NCBI GenBank assembly: GCA_003666485.1
Contig: CP032931.1
Span: forward strand, 2,852,001-2,916,000
Direction: 5' to 3'
Length of the DNA stretch: 64,000 bases
DNA from: Levilactobacillus brevis
GTDB lineage: Bacteria; Bacillota; Bacilli; Lactobacillales; Lactobacillaceae
Shown one piece after another: positions 1 to 9,649 of this stretch; the first letter of the stretch is position 1; each line of letters begins with the position of its first letter. The notes beneath the pieces were generated by a model. It ran no database searches. It was not told where the DNA came from and saw nothing but the letters and a program-made list of their open reading frames with translations. The translations under genes were made by a program, and so were the position numbers.

Positions 1-60
1 TAACGTTCACAATCCTTGTCAGCTGAGTATTATCAGGTGTTTTTGTACTGCATAGTTGCT
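1..60 (+). repeat. Tail of an interspersed palindromic repeat (partial copy)
   Basis: Bases 3-50 closely match bases 8356-8407, the right-hand tail of the complete repeat copy at 8027-8418 (shared blocks TCCTTGTCAGCTG and TATCAGG.GTTTTTGTACT). The core lies outside the window, so this is probably the right end of another copy cut by the window edge. Confidence 0.55.
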
Positions 61-69
61 CAGAAAAAC

Positions 70-116
70 AGGCCGCCTCCCGAATTCACGAGAAGCTGAC
101 CTGTTAACTTTAACGC
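70..116 (-). terminator. Probable terminator of the zinc transporter operon
   Basis: On the minus strand a stem built from AACAGG...CCTGTT is followed by a short T run, about 70 bases after the stop of the permease gene. The loop is long, so the hairpin is imperfect. Confidence 0.45.
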
Positions 117-181
117 ATTTTTTGTACTAGCATTTTTGACTGACTCAGGCACTTGCTTCAGCCAACTACTAACCGTCAGCG

Positions 182-979
182 CTACTCCGCCGTCTGTAGC
201 TTCTGCCAGCCCAATGCCAGGAAGTAGAAGACCGCCTCGATGGCCGCGATGAAGAAGGAAACCGGGTAGTTGGTGACGTAGCTTAACGTTAAGCCCGCCC
301 AGACGCCGACCAGTGCGAGGCCGACTGCCAGAGTCATCATGCCGCCAACCGTGTGGGCGAAGTACTTGGCCGTCGCCGCTGGTAAGGTCAACAGGATGAA
401 GATCAACAGGGACCCGACAATCTGCGCCGCAACACTCACGCTTAGGGCCACTAGAACCAGAAATGTGATGGACAGTGTATTGGTCCACAGCCCCTTGACC
501 CGGGCACCCGTGTGGTCGAACGAATCGAATTTCAGGAACCGGTAGATCACGAAGACGACCAACAACACCAGAATAGACAGCCACAACATTTGCCGAACGT
601 CGCTGGCACTAATGCCGATAACGCTCCCGAACAAGATACTGGTAGCATAGCTGGCATTTTTATTGGCCAGCGATAGGAACAAGATGCCCAAACCAATGAA
701 CAGCGCGGAAATGGCACTGGTAGCCGCTTCACGACGTTCACTACGGGCACTCAGCTGACCTACGATGACCGAGCTGATGACCGTAAACAGCAGCATCCCG
801 TTAAGCGGCGCCCAGCCGGCAAAGACGCCAAAGGCCGCCCCGGAGAAACCAATTTCAGATAAGGTGTGCGTTAAAAAGGACATGTTACGGGCAATCACGA
901 AGACGCCCATGATGCCACAGATAATGGCGATAATGGTCCCGGCCGCGAAGGCGTTGCGCATAAATTCATAACTAAACAT
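182..979 (-). CDS. adcB: Zinc (metal) ABC transporter permease
   Basis: 265-residue, very hydrophobic ABC-3 family permease (ZnuB/AdcB/MntB group) with about eight predicted membrane segments, starting MFSYEFMRNAF. It should form the membrane channel for a divalent metal captured by the neighbouring lipoprotein and driven by the neighbouring ATPase. The start overlaps the ATPase stop by 8 bases, typical of translational coupling. Zinc rather than manganese is inferred from the Zur-box-like palindrome upstream of the operon, not from the permease itself. Length is normal for the family. Confidence 0.85.
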   Translation of the reverse strand: MFSYEFMRNAFAAGTIIAIICGIMGVFVIARNMSFLTHTLSEIGFSGAAFGVFAGWAPLNGMLLFTVISSVIVGQLSARSERREAATSAISALFIGLGILFLSLANKNASYATSILFGSVIGISASDVRQMLWLSILVLLVVFVIYRFLKFDSFDHTGARVKGLWTNTLSITFLVLVALSVSVAAQIVGSLLIFILLTLPAATAKYFAHTVGGMMTLAVGLALVGVWAGLTLSYVTNYPVSFFIAAIEAVFYFLALGWQKLQTAE

Positions 980-1673
980 TCTTCTCGCCCTCCCAGACCT
1001 TGGCTTGGGTCAACCCGCTGATAGGGCCCTGTTCGACCCCGTCCGGCGTTAACATCAGATATTGTGAACTGTACTTGCGGGCCATCGGAATGTCATGGGT
1101 CACGAAAAGTACCGTCAGATGGAGCCGCTGATTCAATTCAATCACCAGGTCCAGCAATTCCGTCTTGGTGACCGGATCCAGACTGGCCGTCGATTCGTCT
1201 AAAATTAATAAATTCGGTGATTCGACTAGCGCCTGGGCCAAATAGGCCTTCTGTCGTTCTCCACCGGAAGCCTGACCAATCGGCCGTTTTGCCAGCTTGG
1301 TCAGGCCAGTTTCCGCTAAAATGTGGTCGATTTCCGCGTGCTCTTTGCGTGACAGCCACGGCCATTTCCAGCCGGTCAGGTTCAACCCAACAAAGTCTTT
1401 GATGGTCAGTGGATAATCGCTGTCGATGTTCCGAAATTGCGGCACGTAGCCGATCTTGACGCTATTGGCATTGGGCAGGTAGGTCACCTTGCCCGTGGTC
1501 GGCCGTAGCTGATGCAAGATGGCGCGCATCAGCGTGGTCTTACCCACCCCATTTTTCCCGACAATGCTCCAGAACTCGCCTTGACGAATCGTCAAATTAA
1601 GGTCGGCAAAGACCGGATGATTGGGAAAGGTCACGCCCAAATTTTCAAGTTTTAAAATTGCTGGTTCACTCAT
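972..1673 (-). CDS. adcC: Zinc (metal) ABC transporter ATP-binding protein
   Basis: 233-residue ABC ATPase. Walker A is GKNGVGKT (residues 39-46), the signature is ASGGERQ (about residue 135) and Walker B is LLILDE with a following switch His (VTHD). It belongs to the metal-type importers (ZnuC/AdcC/MntA) and powers import through the permease encoded immediately downstream. The ATG overlaps the solute-binding-protein stop by 4 bases (ATGA-type junction). Full length, with no missing motif. Confidence 0.9.
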   Translation of the reverse strand: MSEPAILKLENLGVTFPNHPVFADLNLTIRQGEFWSIVGKNGVGKTTLMRAILHQLRPTTGKVTYLPNANSVKIGYVPQFRNIDSDYPLTIKDFVGLNLTGWKWPWLSRKEHAEIDHILAETGLTKLAKRPIGQASGGERQKAYLAQALVESPNLLILDESTASLDPVTKTELLDLVIELNQRLHLTVLFVTHDIPMARKYSSQYLMLTPDGVEQGPISGLTQAKVWEGEKNV

Positions 1674-2605
1674 GAACGTTCCTCCTGAATCCGCTGGACC
1701 TGACGATACTGTGCAAGCATCCAGGCCCGGTACGTTTGGTTAGTCGGCATGGTCTCGGTCACCTTGACCACCGGCACGTGGTACTGACGGGCCAATTCAA
1801 CCATAGCGGTAACATTTTTGCTTGAGTTCTGCGTGTTCTCCACAAAAAAGGCAATTTCGTGGTGCTTGATCTGCTTTTGCAGTTTGGTAATGTCGGCCGG
1901 TGTCGGGTCGCTGTCTTCCTCAATGGATTGGGCAAAATGCCCGTCACTGATACGATAGCCCATTGCCGTGAGGGCCATGTCAAAGACCGGCTCACTCACC
2001 GCAACTTGTTGGCCATGAGCATGGCGCTTGATCTGCCGAGCCGTCTTGGCCAAGACCGCCAGTTGGCGCTCATAGACGGCCCCGCGACGTTTGAACTCAG
2101 CGGCATGACGGGGTTCGATGCGACTAAATTGTTGAACCAACCGCCGCGTGACCTGCGTCATCACGGTTGGATCTGACCACAAGTGCGGATTGTCGCCAGT
2201 GGTCTTGCCCATCAGCTTACCAATCGTGAGGGTCTTGGTGCCGGACCCTTCATTGGCCGCAACGACCCGGTCCATCCAACTGTCATAGCCCAGGCCGTTT
2301 TCGACCACCACATTGGCCTTGGCGACCAGTTTGGCCGTCTTCACATCTGGCTCATAGCTCTCGGCGTCGATGCTAGGACTATTGATGATAGTCTGCACGT
2401 TGCCGCGATTACCCAAAATCGCTTGCGCCGCTTCGCCGTAGAAACCCAGCGTGGCAACCACGTTGATCTTGCCGGACTGCTTGGGTTGGGTCGTGGGTTG
2501 GCAACCCGCCAGCGTCAAGAGCGCGACGACTGCGGCCACCACCGTCAACCAGCGCGTTTGCCGCCACCAATTTTGTTTTTGCAAGTCCGTCATCCCCATC
2601 TTCAA
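1670..2605 (-). CDS. adcA: Zinc (metal) ABC transporter substrate-binding lipoprotein
   Basis: About 310 residues, ZnuA/TroA-like (COG0803). A basic, hydrophobic N-terminus ends in lipobox LAGC (Cys about 35), so the mature protein is a membrane-anchored lipoprotein. The NPHLW motif supplies one metal ligand. The usual first ligand motif (DPH.[FY]EP) reads DAESYEP, so that His is replaced. There is no His-rich loop. Start is uncertain: the longest form begins with TTG at 2605, while ATGs at 2599 and 2593 are also possible; none has an ideal ribosome site. First gene of the adcA-adcC-adcB operon. Confidence 0.8.
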   Translation of the reverse strand: MKMGMTDLQKQNWWRQTRWLTVVAAVVALLTLAGCQPTTQPKQSGKINVVATLGFYGEAAQAILGNRGNVQTIINSPSIDAESYEPDVKTAKLVAKANVVVENGLGYDSWMDRVVAANEGSGTKTLTIGKLMGKTTGDNPHLWSDPTVMTQVTRRLVQQFSRIEPRHAAEFKRRGAVYERQLAVLAKTARQIKRHAHGQQVAVSEPVFDMALTAMGYRISDGHFAQSIEEDSDPTPADITKLQKQIKHHEIAFFVENTQNSSKNVTAMVELARQYHVPVVKVTETMPTNQTYRAWMLAQYRQVQRIQEERS

Positions 2606-2644
2606 TAAAATATTTCACTACTAGTTTTTTCGCTTTTGATATGT

Positions 2645-2665
2645 AAACAGTAATGATTACCGTTT
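2645..2665 (-). promoter_or_regulatory. Zur-box-like operator upstream of adcA
   Basis: Near-perfect palindrome with arms AAAC.GTAAT and ATTAC.GTTT around a central G: 9 of 10 pairs match. This is the form of Gram-positive Zur operators (GTAATnATTAC core). It lies just downstream of the predicted -10, over the likely transcription start, a repressing position. No zur gene is in the window. Confidence 0.75.
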
Positions 2666-2668
2666 AGT

Positions 2669-2696
2669 AGTTTACCAGAAATTGAAAACTTGTCAA
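2669..2696 (-). promoter_or_regulatory. Promoter of the adcACB operon
   Basis: Minus-strand -35 TTGACA (2691-2696) and -10 TAAACT (2669-2674) with a 16-base spacer, directly upstream of the Zur-like palindrome. Confidence 0.65.
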
Positions 2697-2779
2697 TGAA
2701 TTTTCGCGGTTGTGCCTGGAATCTTTGCACAAATGTAAAAAAGACTATATCTTCTTCTATATTTATGTGAATTAAATAT

Positions 2780-2824
2780 CCAATTAAGACCAAGCACCTA
2801 AAATGACTAGCATGCTTGGCCTTA
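2780..2824 (-). terminator. Possible pyrD terminator
   Basis: Minus-strand hairpin with arms AAGGCCAAGCA and TGCTTGGTCTT about 80 bases past the pyrD stop. It is followed by an AT-rich stretch without a strong T run. The rest of 2697-2903 shows nothing else I can name. Confidence 0.4.
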
Positions 2825-2903
2825 AATTTTCTCTTAAAAGAGACAATTTCAATTTATTTGTTACAAAAAATTCACGATTTTTCCAGCCACGAAATATACC
2901 AGC

Positions 2904-3845
2904 CTAGGGATGGTGTTCATCCCGAATTGCTTGGTACCGTTCTCGCGTCAACGTCATCAAGTCCGGTAGTTGATACTTAGCCAATGCTGCGGGTAAGGCT
3001 GAAGCGATATCACGACAAGCACAAGGATTACCATAGGTCGCCGCCCCCACTTGCACAGCGTTGGCTCCAGCGAGAAAGAACTCTAAGGCATCTTCTGCAC
3101 TACTGGCGCCACCGACCCCCATAATAGGCACATCGGTCACCGACCGCACGGCGCGAATCATACGCACGGCCAAGGGATGAATAGCCGCTCCAGACAAACC
3201 ACCGGTGCCATGACTGAGGGTGGGCTGACGGGTGGCTAAATCCAGCTGTAACCCAGCCAGTGTGTTAATCAGCGTCAAGCCTGCCGCCCCGCCAGCCACG
3301 GCCGCCTGAGCGACCACAGTGATATCCGTTACATTCGGCGTTAATTTCACATAGACCGGTTTGGTTGCCACCACAGAAATCTGGGACACTAGGTCATGGA
3401 CCACTTCTGGATCTGTACCAAAAGCTAGACCACCATTTGACACATTGGGACACGAGATGTTGACCTCCAGTGCACAGACATTGGGTGCTTGCGTCAGTTG
3501 CCTGGCAACAGCCACGTATTCACTAAAGGTGCTGCCAGCTACACTACCGATAATGGGTAGGTCCGGATAGTGTGCGGCCAGCCACGGCAACCGCTGCGTC
3601 ATCACCACGTCAATGCCGGGGTTAGTCAACCCGATAGCGTTCATCCAGCCACCCACGGTCTTGGTCACATTGGGCCGTGGGTTACCTTTGCGCGGTGCTA
3701 AGGTCGTAGACTTGATCACTAATGCCCCCAATGCATTTAAATCGAAGTATTGTGCGAGTTCTTGGCCGTAAGCGGCGGTTCCACTGGCCGGTATGATGGG
3801 ATTCTTGAGTGACAATCCTGGCAAAGTAACATGAAGTAGTGACAT
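2904..3845 (-). CDS. pyrD: Dihydroorotate dehydrogenase (class 1B-like catalytic subunit)
   Basis: 313 residues from ATG 3845, preceded by GGGAGGAAATT. FMN enzyme of de novo pyrimidine synthesis converting dihydroorotate to orotate. Catalytic Cys is in NISCPNV (Cys about 132), as in class 1 enzymes. FMN/phosphate loops GVGG and QVGAATYGNP are present, and there is no membrane-anchor extension. Class 1B normally pairs with PyrK; none is visible here. An in-frame reading extends upstream to 3989 but runs through the attenuator hairpin, so it is not the protein start. Expression is probably set by uridine nucleotides through PyrR. Confidence 0.9.
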   Translation of the reverse strand: MSLLHVTLPGLSLKNPIIPASGTAAYGQELAQYFDLNALGALVIKSTTLAPRKGNPRPNVTKTVGGWMNAIGLTNPGIDVVMTQRLPWLAAHYPDLPIIGSVAGSTFSEYVAVARQLTQAPNVCALEVNISCPNVSNGGLAFGTDPEVVHDLVSQISVVATKPVYVKLTPNVTDITVVAQAAVAGGAAGLTLINTLAGLQLDLATRQPTLSHGTGGLSGAAIHPLAVRMIRAVRSVTDVPIMGVGGASSAEDALEFFLAGANAVQVGAATYGNPCACRDIASALPAALAKYQLPDLMTLTRERYQAIRDEHHP

Positions 3846-3879
3846 AATTTCCTCCCGTGAAATATATTGTCTCGGCGCA

Positions 3880-3911
3880 CAAAAAAACGCTGGGTAGAAA
3901 CTCCCAGCGCC
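3880..3911 (-). terminator. Intrinsic attenuator of the pyrD leader
   Basis: Minus-strand hairpin GGCGCTGGG...CCCAGCG followed by seven T, lying 35 bases upstream of the pyrD start codon and downstream of its promoter. It can only act as a regulated premature terminator. Confidence 0.85.
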
Positions 3912-4035
3912 ATTTATCGGTCGAATTTTAGGTTTAGCAAGACCGTTTTGCTCCTCGCTGGAAGCAATTAAAGGGTAAGTGCGTTGCATTTAAAATGGAC
4001 TCTCAAGATTCGTCGTTGGGTTCCGTGCTTCGTGC

Positions 4036-4048
4036 GGCCTCTCTGGGC
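4036..4048 (-). promoter_or_regulatory. PyrR-binding loop of the pyrD leader
   Basis: The minus strand reads GCCCAGAGAGGCC, matching the conserved PyrR-binding loop CCAGAGAGG of pyr leaders, with flanks that can pair (ACGTGCCC / GGCCGCACG). PyrR bound with UMP stabilises this anti-antiterminator so the attenuator at 3880-3911 forms. Confidence 0.8.
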
Positions 4049-4082
4049 ACGTCAACAAAAGCAATTCGACGAATTAGAAACT

Positions 4083-4111
4083 AATATACAGTACTAGAAC
4101 CTAATTGTCAA
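4083..4111 (-). promoter_or_regulatory. pyrD promoter
   Basis: Consensus -35 TTGACA (4106-4111), 17-base spacer, -10 TATATT (4083-4088), minus strand. It sits only 9 bases from the last CRISPR repeat, leaving a leader of about 230 bases before pyrD. Confidence 0.8.
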
Positions 4112-4120
4112 CTAAAATAT

Positions 4121-4453
4121 AATCCACCCCCACACCTGTGGGGAATACTTAATTTCAGCCGGAAAACTTTGTTCGACCCAAGGATCACCCCCACACCTGT
4201 GGGGAATACTTTTTGTTCATTCTAGTTGTGGAAGTCGGGACAGGATCACCCCCACACCTGTGGGGAATACTACCGTCTCCCCAATCTTTTCGACGCATAT
4301 GCAGGATCACCCCCACACCTGTGGGGAATACTTTGCACATCATTTTTTACAGCCTGTAAATCCGGGATCACCCCCACACCTGTGGGGAATACTGTGATTA
4401 CCTGGAAAGTTAACGAGCAGTTCGAGGATCACCCCCACACCTGTGGGGAATAC
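4121..4453 (-). CRISPR. Type I-E style CRISPR array, 6 repeats, 5 spacers
   Basis: 28-base repeats at 4121-4148, 4182-4209, 4243-4270, 4304-4331, 4365-4392 and 4426-4453, with five 33-base spacers (61-base period). In the likely transcribed direction the repeat starts GTATTCCCCACAGG and carries a CCCCACAGGTGTGGGG stem, as in lactobacilli type I-E arrays. The 4121 copy is degenerate in its last four or five transcribed bases, marking it as the oldest, trailer-end repeat. The leader should therefore lie at 4454-4508, but only 55 bases separate the array from the hydrolase stop. No cas genes lie in the window. Confidence 0.95.
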
Positions 4454-4508
4454 ACTAAACAAACGCCGTCACACCGGGATTCTATTTTTCCAAATAGTCA
4501 CTTTTCCT

Positions 4509-5477
4509 TTAACTTGCGTCTTCGCTCGACGCCTTCACGTACGGTGCCAAGAAATCTGCCACCAACCGATCATACCGCTCTGGATTTTCCTCGCGCGTGG
4601 CGATGTGGGCGGCGATTGGGTCGCGATATTTTTGCTTAGGACCTGCGGCGGCTTGGTACAGGAGGTCTAAATTCTCGACCGGTACTGTTTCGTCATTGGC
4701 CCCCTGAATCAGTAACAGTGGAATGTGGCTCTTCCGCAGCTGATTGGCAATGTCGCCGTCCGCCAAGCGGTAGTCGCCTAGCCGCGAATATTGGTCCGCA
4801 ATCGCTAGTGTTGGTTGGGTCGGTACGTGAAATTCGTGGCGCATCCGGAAGCGCGCCTCACCCAATACGGACGCGTAGCCCGAATCGGCAATGATGGCCT
4901 TGACGTTAGCCGGCAACTTTTCACCAGCCGTGGCCATGACCGTGGCGGCACCCATGGAGATACCTAACATAACGATCTGACTTTGGTCGCCATTCTTCGC
5001 CACGACCTGATTGACCCATTGCTGGTAGTCGTGACGGTCGGTCCAACCGTAGCCAATCGTATGCCCATCACTCTCACCGTGGGCCCGGGCGTCGGGCATC
5101 AGGACTGCGTAACCCCAGTCATGAAAGACACGTGCCCACGGAATCATTTGCTCGCGGGCGTGGCCCAGGCCGTGCGCCAAAATGGCAACCTTGTCCGTGG
5201 GTTGTGCCGCCGCTAACCAACTGGCCCGCAAGCACAGGCCGTCTTGACTGATCTGGGTCCATTCAACTGGGTGGTGGCGCAAGTACCAGGCGTTGTCCGC
5301 CGCCGTATTCTCGCTAATCGCCCGTTCCTTGGACTGCCGGCGACTCCGCGCGTAAGACCGCGTGGCGGATAAATACAACCCTGCCGCGGCCCCAAAAACG
5401 CTCACGGCACCTATAGCAGATAGCGCTGCCACACCGCCAACTACCTTTTGCCAAGTCTTCATCAGTAACGACCCCAT
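4509..5477 (-). CDS. Membrane-anchored alpha/beta hydrolase
   Basis: Up to 322 residues. An N-terminal hydrophobic helix (about residues 10-38) is followed by an alpha/beta-hydrolase fold facing outward. It has the oxyanion region AHGLGHAREQ (about 101-110), nucleophile elbow GISMG (Ser about 174), a late Asp in QGANDETVP and a His in AAHIATREE. This resembles the YqkD/BAAT-like serine hydrolases of lactobacilli; the substrate is unknown. Start is ambiguous: ATG 5477 has GGAGG rather far upstream, while ATG 5462 (MKTWQ) is an alternative. Monocistronic on the minus strand, ending next to the CRISPR leader side. Confidence 0.75.
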   Translation of the reverse strand: MGSLLMKTWQKVVGGVAALSAIGAVSVFGAAAGLYLSATRSYARSRRQSKERAISENTAADNAWYLRHHPVEWTQISQDGLCLRASWLAAAQPTDKVAILAHGLGHAREQMIPWARVFHDWGYAVLMPDARAHGESDGHTIGYGWTDRHDYQQWVNQVVAKNGDQSQIVMLGISMGAATVMATAGEKLPANVKAIIADSGYASVLGEARFRMRHEFHVPTQPTLAIADQYSRLGDYRLADGDIANQLRKSHIPLLLIQGANDETVPVENLDLLYQAAAGPKQKYRDPIAAHIATREENPERYDRLVADFLAPYVKASSEDAS

Positions 5478-5575
5478 TTCTGTTTTTTATCTACCTCCAC
5501 TGTACCGAAATTTAGCGGTGGTTGCCACTAATTCACCTGGAAAACGTCCTGGATCATATCAGGTACACACCGTTG

Positions 5576-7958
<2,383 letters not shown>

Positions 7959-8026
7959 CTAAATTAATTTATCAGATCATGTAATGTCATTGCAGCCAGA
8001 CGCTTACACTGGCAAACAATAAAATA

Positions 8027-8418
8027 ACTAAAGGTTGCAAGCTTGAAAGTAGCTAGATTCATGGTGATAGCTGAGTCTGCAGCGGCAAAATTAGTCTTTG
8101 AACATCATGTAGTCCGTGCTGGCCGCCTTGCCGTTCGCCAAATATGAGCTCAGCCGTGGGAGTTTCCTTAGCGGCACGGTTCACGCCGGTTAGGGAACTG
8201 GCGACTTTGAGACGCGCTCTTCGGCTCAAAGTCGAGGAGACGAGACCGCACTTTGGCTCGTCCCGCCGCCCACCGCGTTCCGGCTCATATTTGGCGGACG
8301 GGAGGCGGCCAGCCCCCATATCTCTGACAGCCGCAGGTGGCGGGCGTGGACTAATTTCATGTTCACTGTCCTTGTCAGCTGCGTACTATCAGGCGTTTTT
8401 GTACTTGCAACCTTTAGT
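8027..8418 (+). repeat. Interspersed palindromic repeat, copy A (complete, MITE-like)
   Basis: Core 8118-8313 has 31-32-base inner inverted repeats (left GCTGGCCGCCTTGCCGTTCG..., right ending GGGAGGCGGCCAGC, both meeting at CCAAATATGAGC/GCTCATATTTGG). Between them are further stems such as GACTTTGAG/CTCAAAGTC and GACGAG/CTCGTC. An outer perfect 15-base inverted pair ACTAAAGGTTGCAAG/CTTGCAACCTTTAGT (8027-8041, 8404-8418) is flanked on both sides by AAAATA, like a target-site duplication. No coding capacity is credible. Six other copies occur in the window. Confidence 0.85.
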
Positions 8419-8476
8419 AAAATAAAATGCGGCACACACAGCCAACAATGAGCTGTGCATCCCGCATTCGGTGAGA

Positions 8477-9628
8477 CTAATGATGAAAAATCAAACGCGT
8501 GCCCGGCATATCCAACACCTGATGAATGGCCAGCGAAGCCCCACCCAGCAAGGTGGCGTACTTCACGTCCTTAGACATCACCAGTGGTGGCACCAATGGC
8601 ATAAAGCTCAGTTTCATCTGAATGTTTTTCAAAAGTTCTGGTAGCTGTTCGACTAGGGGTGAGTTAAAGAAAATCATCTGCGGATCGTAGGCCACAATCA
8701 GGTCGCTGGTCACGATAGCCAGGTGGTAACACAGATTCTCCAGCAGGCCGGCAATCTCCGGGTCCCCCTGAGCTTCGGCTTGAACCAGTTGCACCAGCGA
8801 GTAGTGATCGACGCCCTTGAGCCGCGCCGCCTTCTTTAGCAGCGCCGCCTCGGACCATTCCCGGTCAAAACTAGGGAGCTTGGCCAAGCGCTGTTTGCCA
8901 GCACCCGGAATCATGATCTGCCCAATCTCACCAGCCCGACCGTAATTGCCGCGGTAGAGCTGTTTGTTCAACAGGATACCGGCCCCGATGCCCTCATGAA
9001 TACTGACGGTCACGATGCTTTGAAGTTCCTGTTTACTGAAATCCTGTTCGAACACCGCCGCCAAGTTGGCCTCATTTTCCATGATGACCGGCACGTGGTA
9101 ACGGTCCTGAAAGTAGCTGACCAGGTCGAAATCACCGAAGTCCACGAACGGCGACGTGACGATTTCATTTTGGTAGACCACGCCGAAGATGGCAATGGAG
9201 ATGGCCTGTAGCCCGTTTTCGACTTCGAATGCCGGCAGTTGGCCAATCATGTCTGTCATCTTGGTGGTGATCTCACTAACAGTGGGCTGATTCAACGGAC
9301 TTTCGCTGTAACTCAAGGCCCGGCCGTCTAGCTGGGTCACCAACATCTCTAAGATCTCCCCGGAAATACTGAAGTTGATCACGTACCCGTACGTGGCGTT
9401 GAACGCGACCAATTCGGCGCGGCGCCCGCTACCGGGACTGGAGGCCTTTTCGCCTTGGCTCGAGACCAACTTGCGGTCAATAAAGGTCCCCACGATGTCA
9501 GACACCGTGACCTTGTTCAATCCCAGGAGTTTAGAAATTTCGTTACGCGCGATGGGACCGTGGTTCACAATGGCCTGCAGTACTGAGCGCTCATTGTGGT
9601 CACGCATCACGTCCTTATTGATAATCAT
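8477..9628 (-). CDS. xylR: ROK family xylose/isoprimeverose operon repressor
   Basis: 383 residues from ATG 9628 (a GTG at 9637 is also in frame, but AAGTGAG is better spaced for 9628). An N-terminal winged helix-turn-helix (about residues 15-60, ARNEISKLLGLNKVTVSDIV) is joined to a ROK domain with DxG-type and ENEANLAA motifs, the architecture of XylR/NagC repressors. It lies 21 bases after the XylP gene on the same strand, with the alpha-xylosidase gene divergent. The xylPQR grouping of lactobacilli supports control of isoprimeverose/xylose genes. Confidence 0.82.
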   Translation of the reverse strand: MIINKDVMRDHNERSVLQAIVNHGPIARNEISKLLGLNKVTVSDIVGTFIDRKLVSSQGEKASSPGSGRRAELVAFNATYGYVINFSISGEILEMLVTQLDGRALSYSESPLNQPTVSEITTKMTDMIGQLPAFEVENGLQAISIAIFGVVYQNEIVTSPFVDFGDFDLVSYFQDRYHVPVIMENEANLAAVFEQDFSKQELQSIVTVSIHEGIGAGILLNKQLYRGNYGRAGEIGQIMIPGAGKQRLAKLPSFDREWSEAALLKKAARLKGVDHYSLVQLVQAEAQGDPEIAGLLENLCYHLAIVTSDLIVAYDPQMIFFNSPLVEQLPELLKNIQMKLSFMPLVPPLVMSKDVKYATLLGGASLAIHQVLDMPGTRLIFHH

Positions 9629-9649
9629 GCCGTTCACTCACTTCATTTA

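Noticed and set aside
3845-3989. N-terminal extension of PyrD
   Set aside because: It overlaps the attenuator hairpin and has no ribosome site; the protein family starts at the MSLLHV position.
4454-4500. Possible seventh CRISPR repeat near 4477
   Set aside because: Only GGAT matches and the spacing from the last repeat would be 23 instead of 33 bases.
7990-8014. cre site upstream of the 6-phospho-beta-glucosidase gene
   Set aside because: TGTAAGCGTCTGGC has four mismatches to the consensus.
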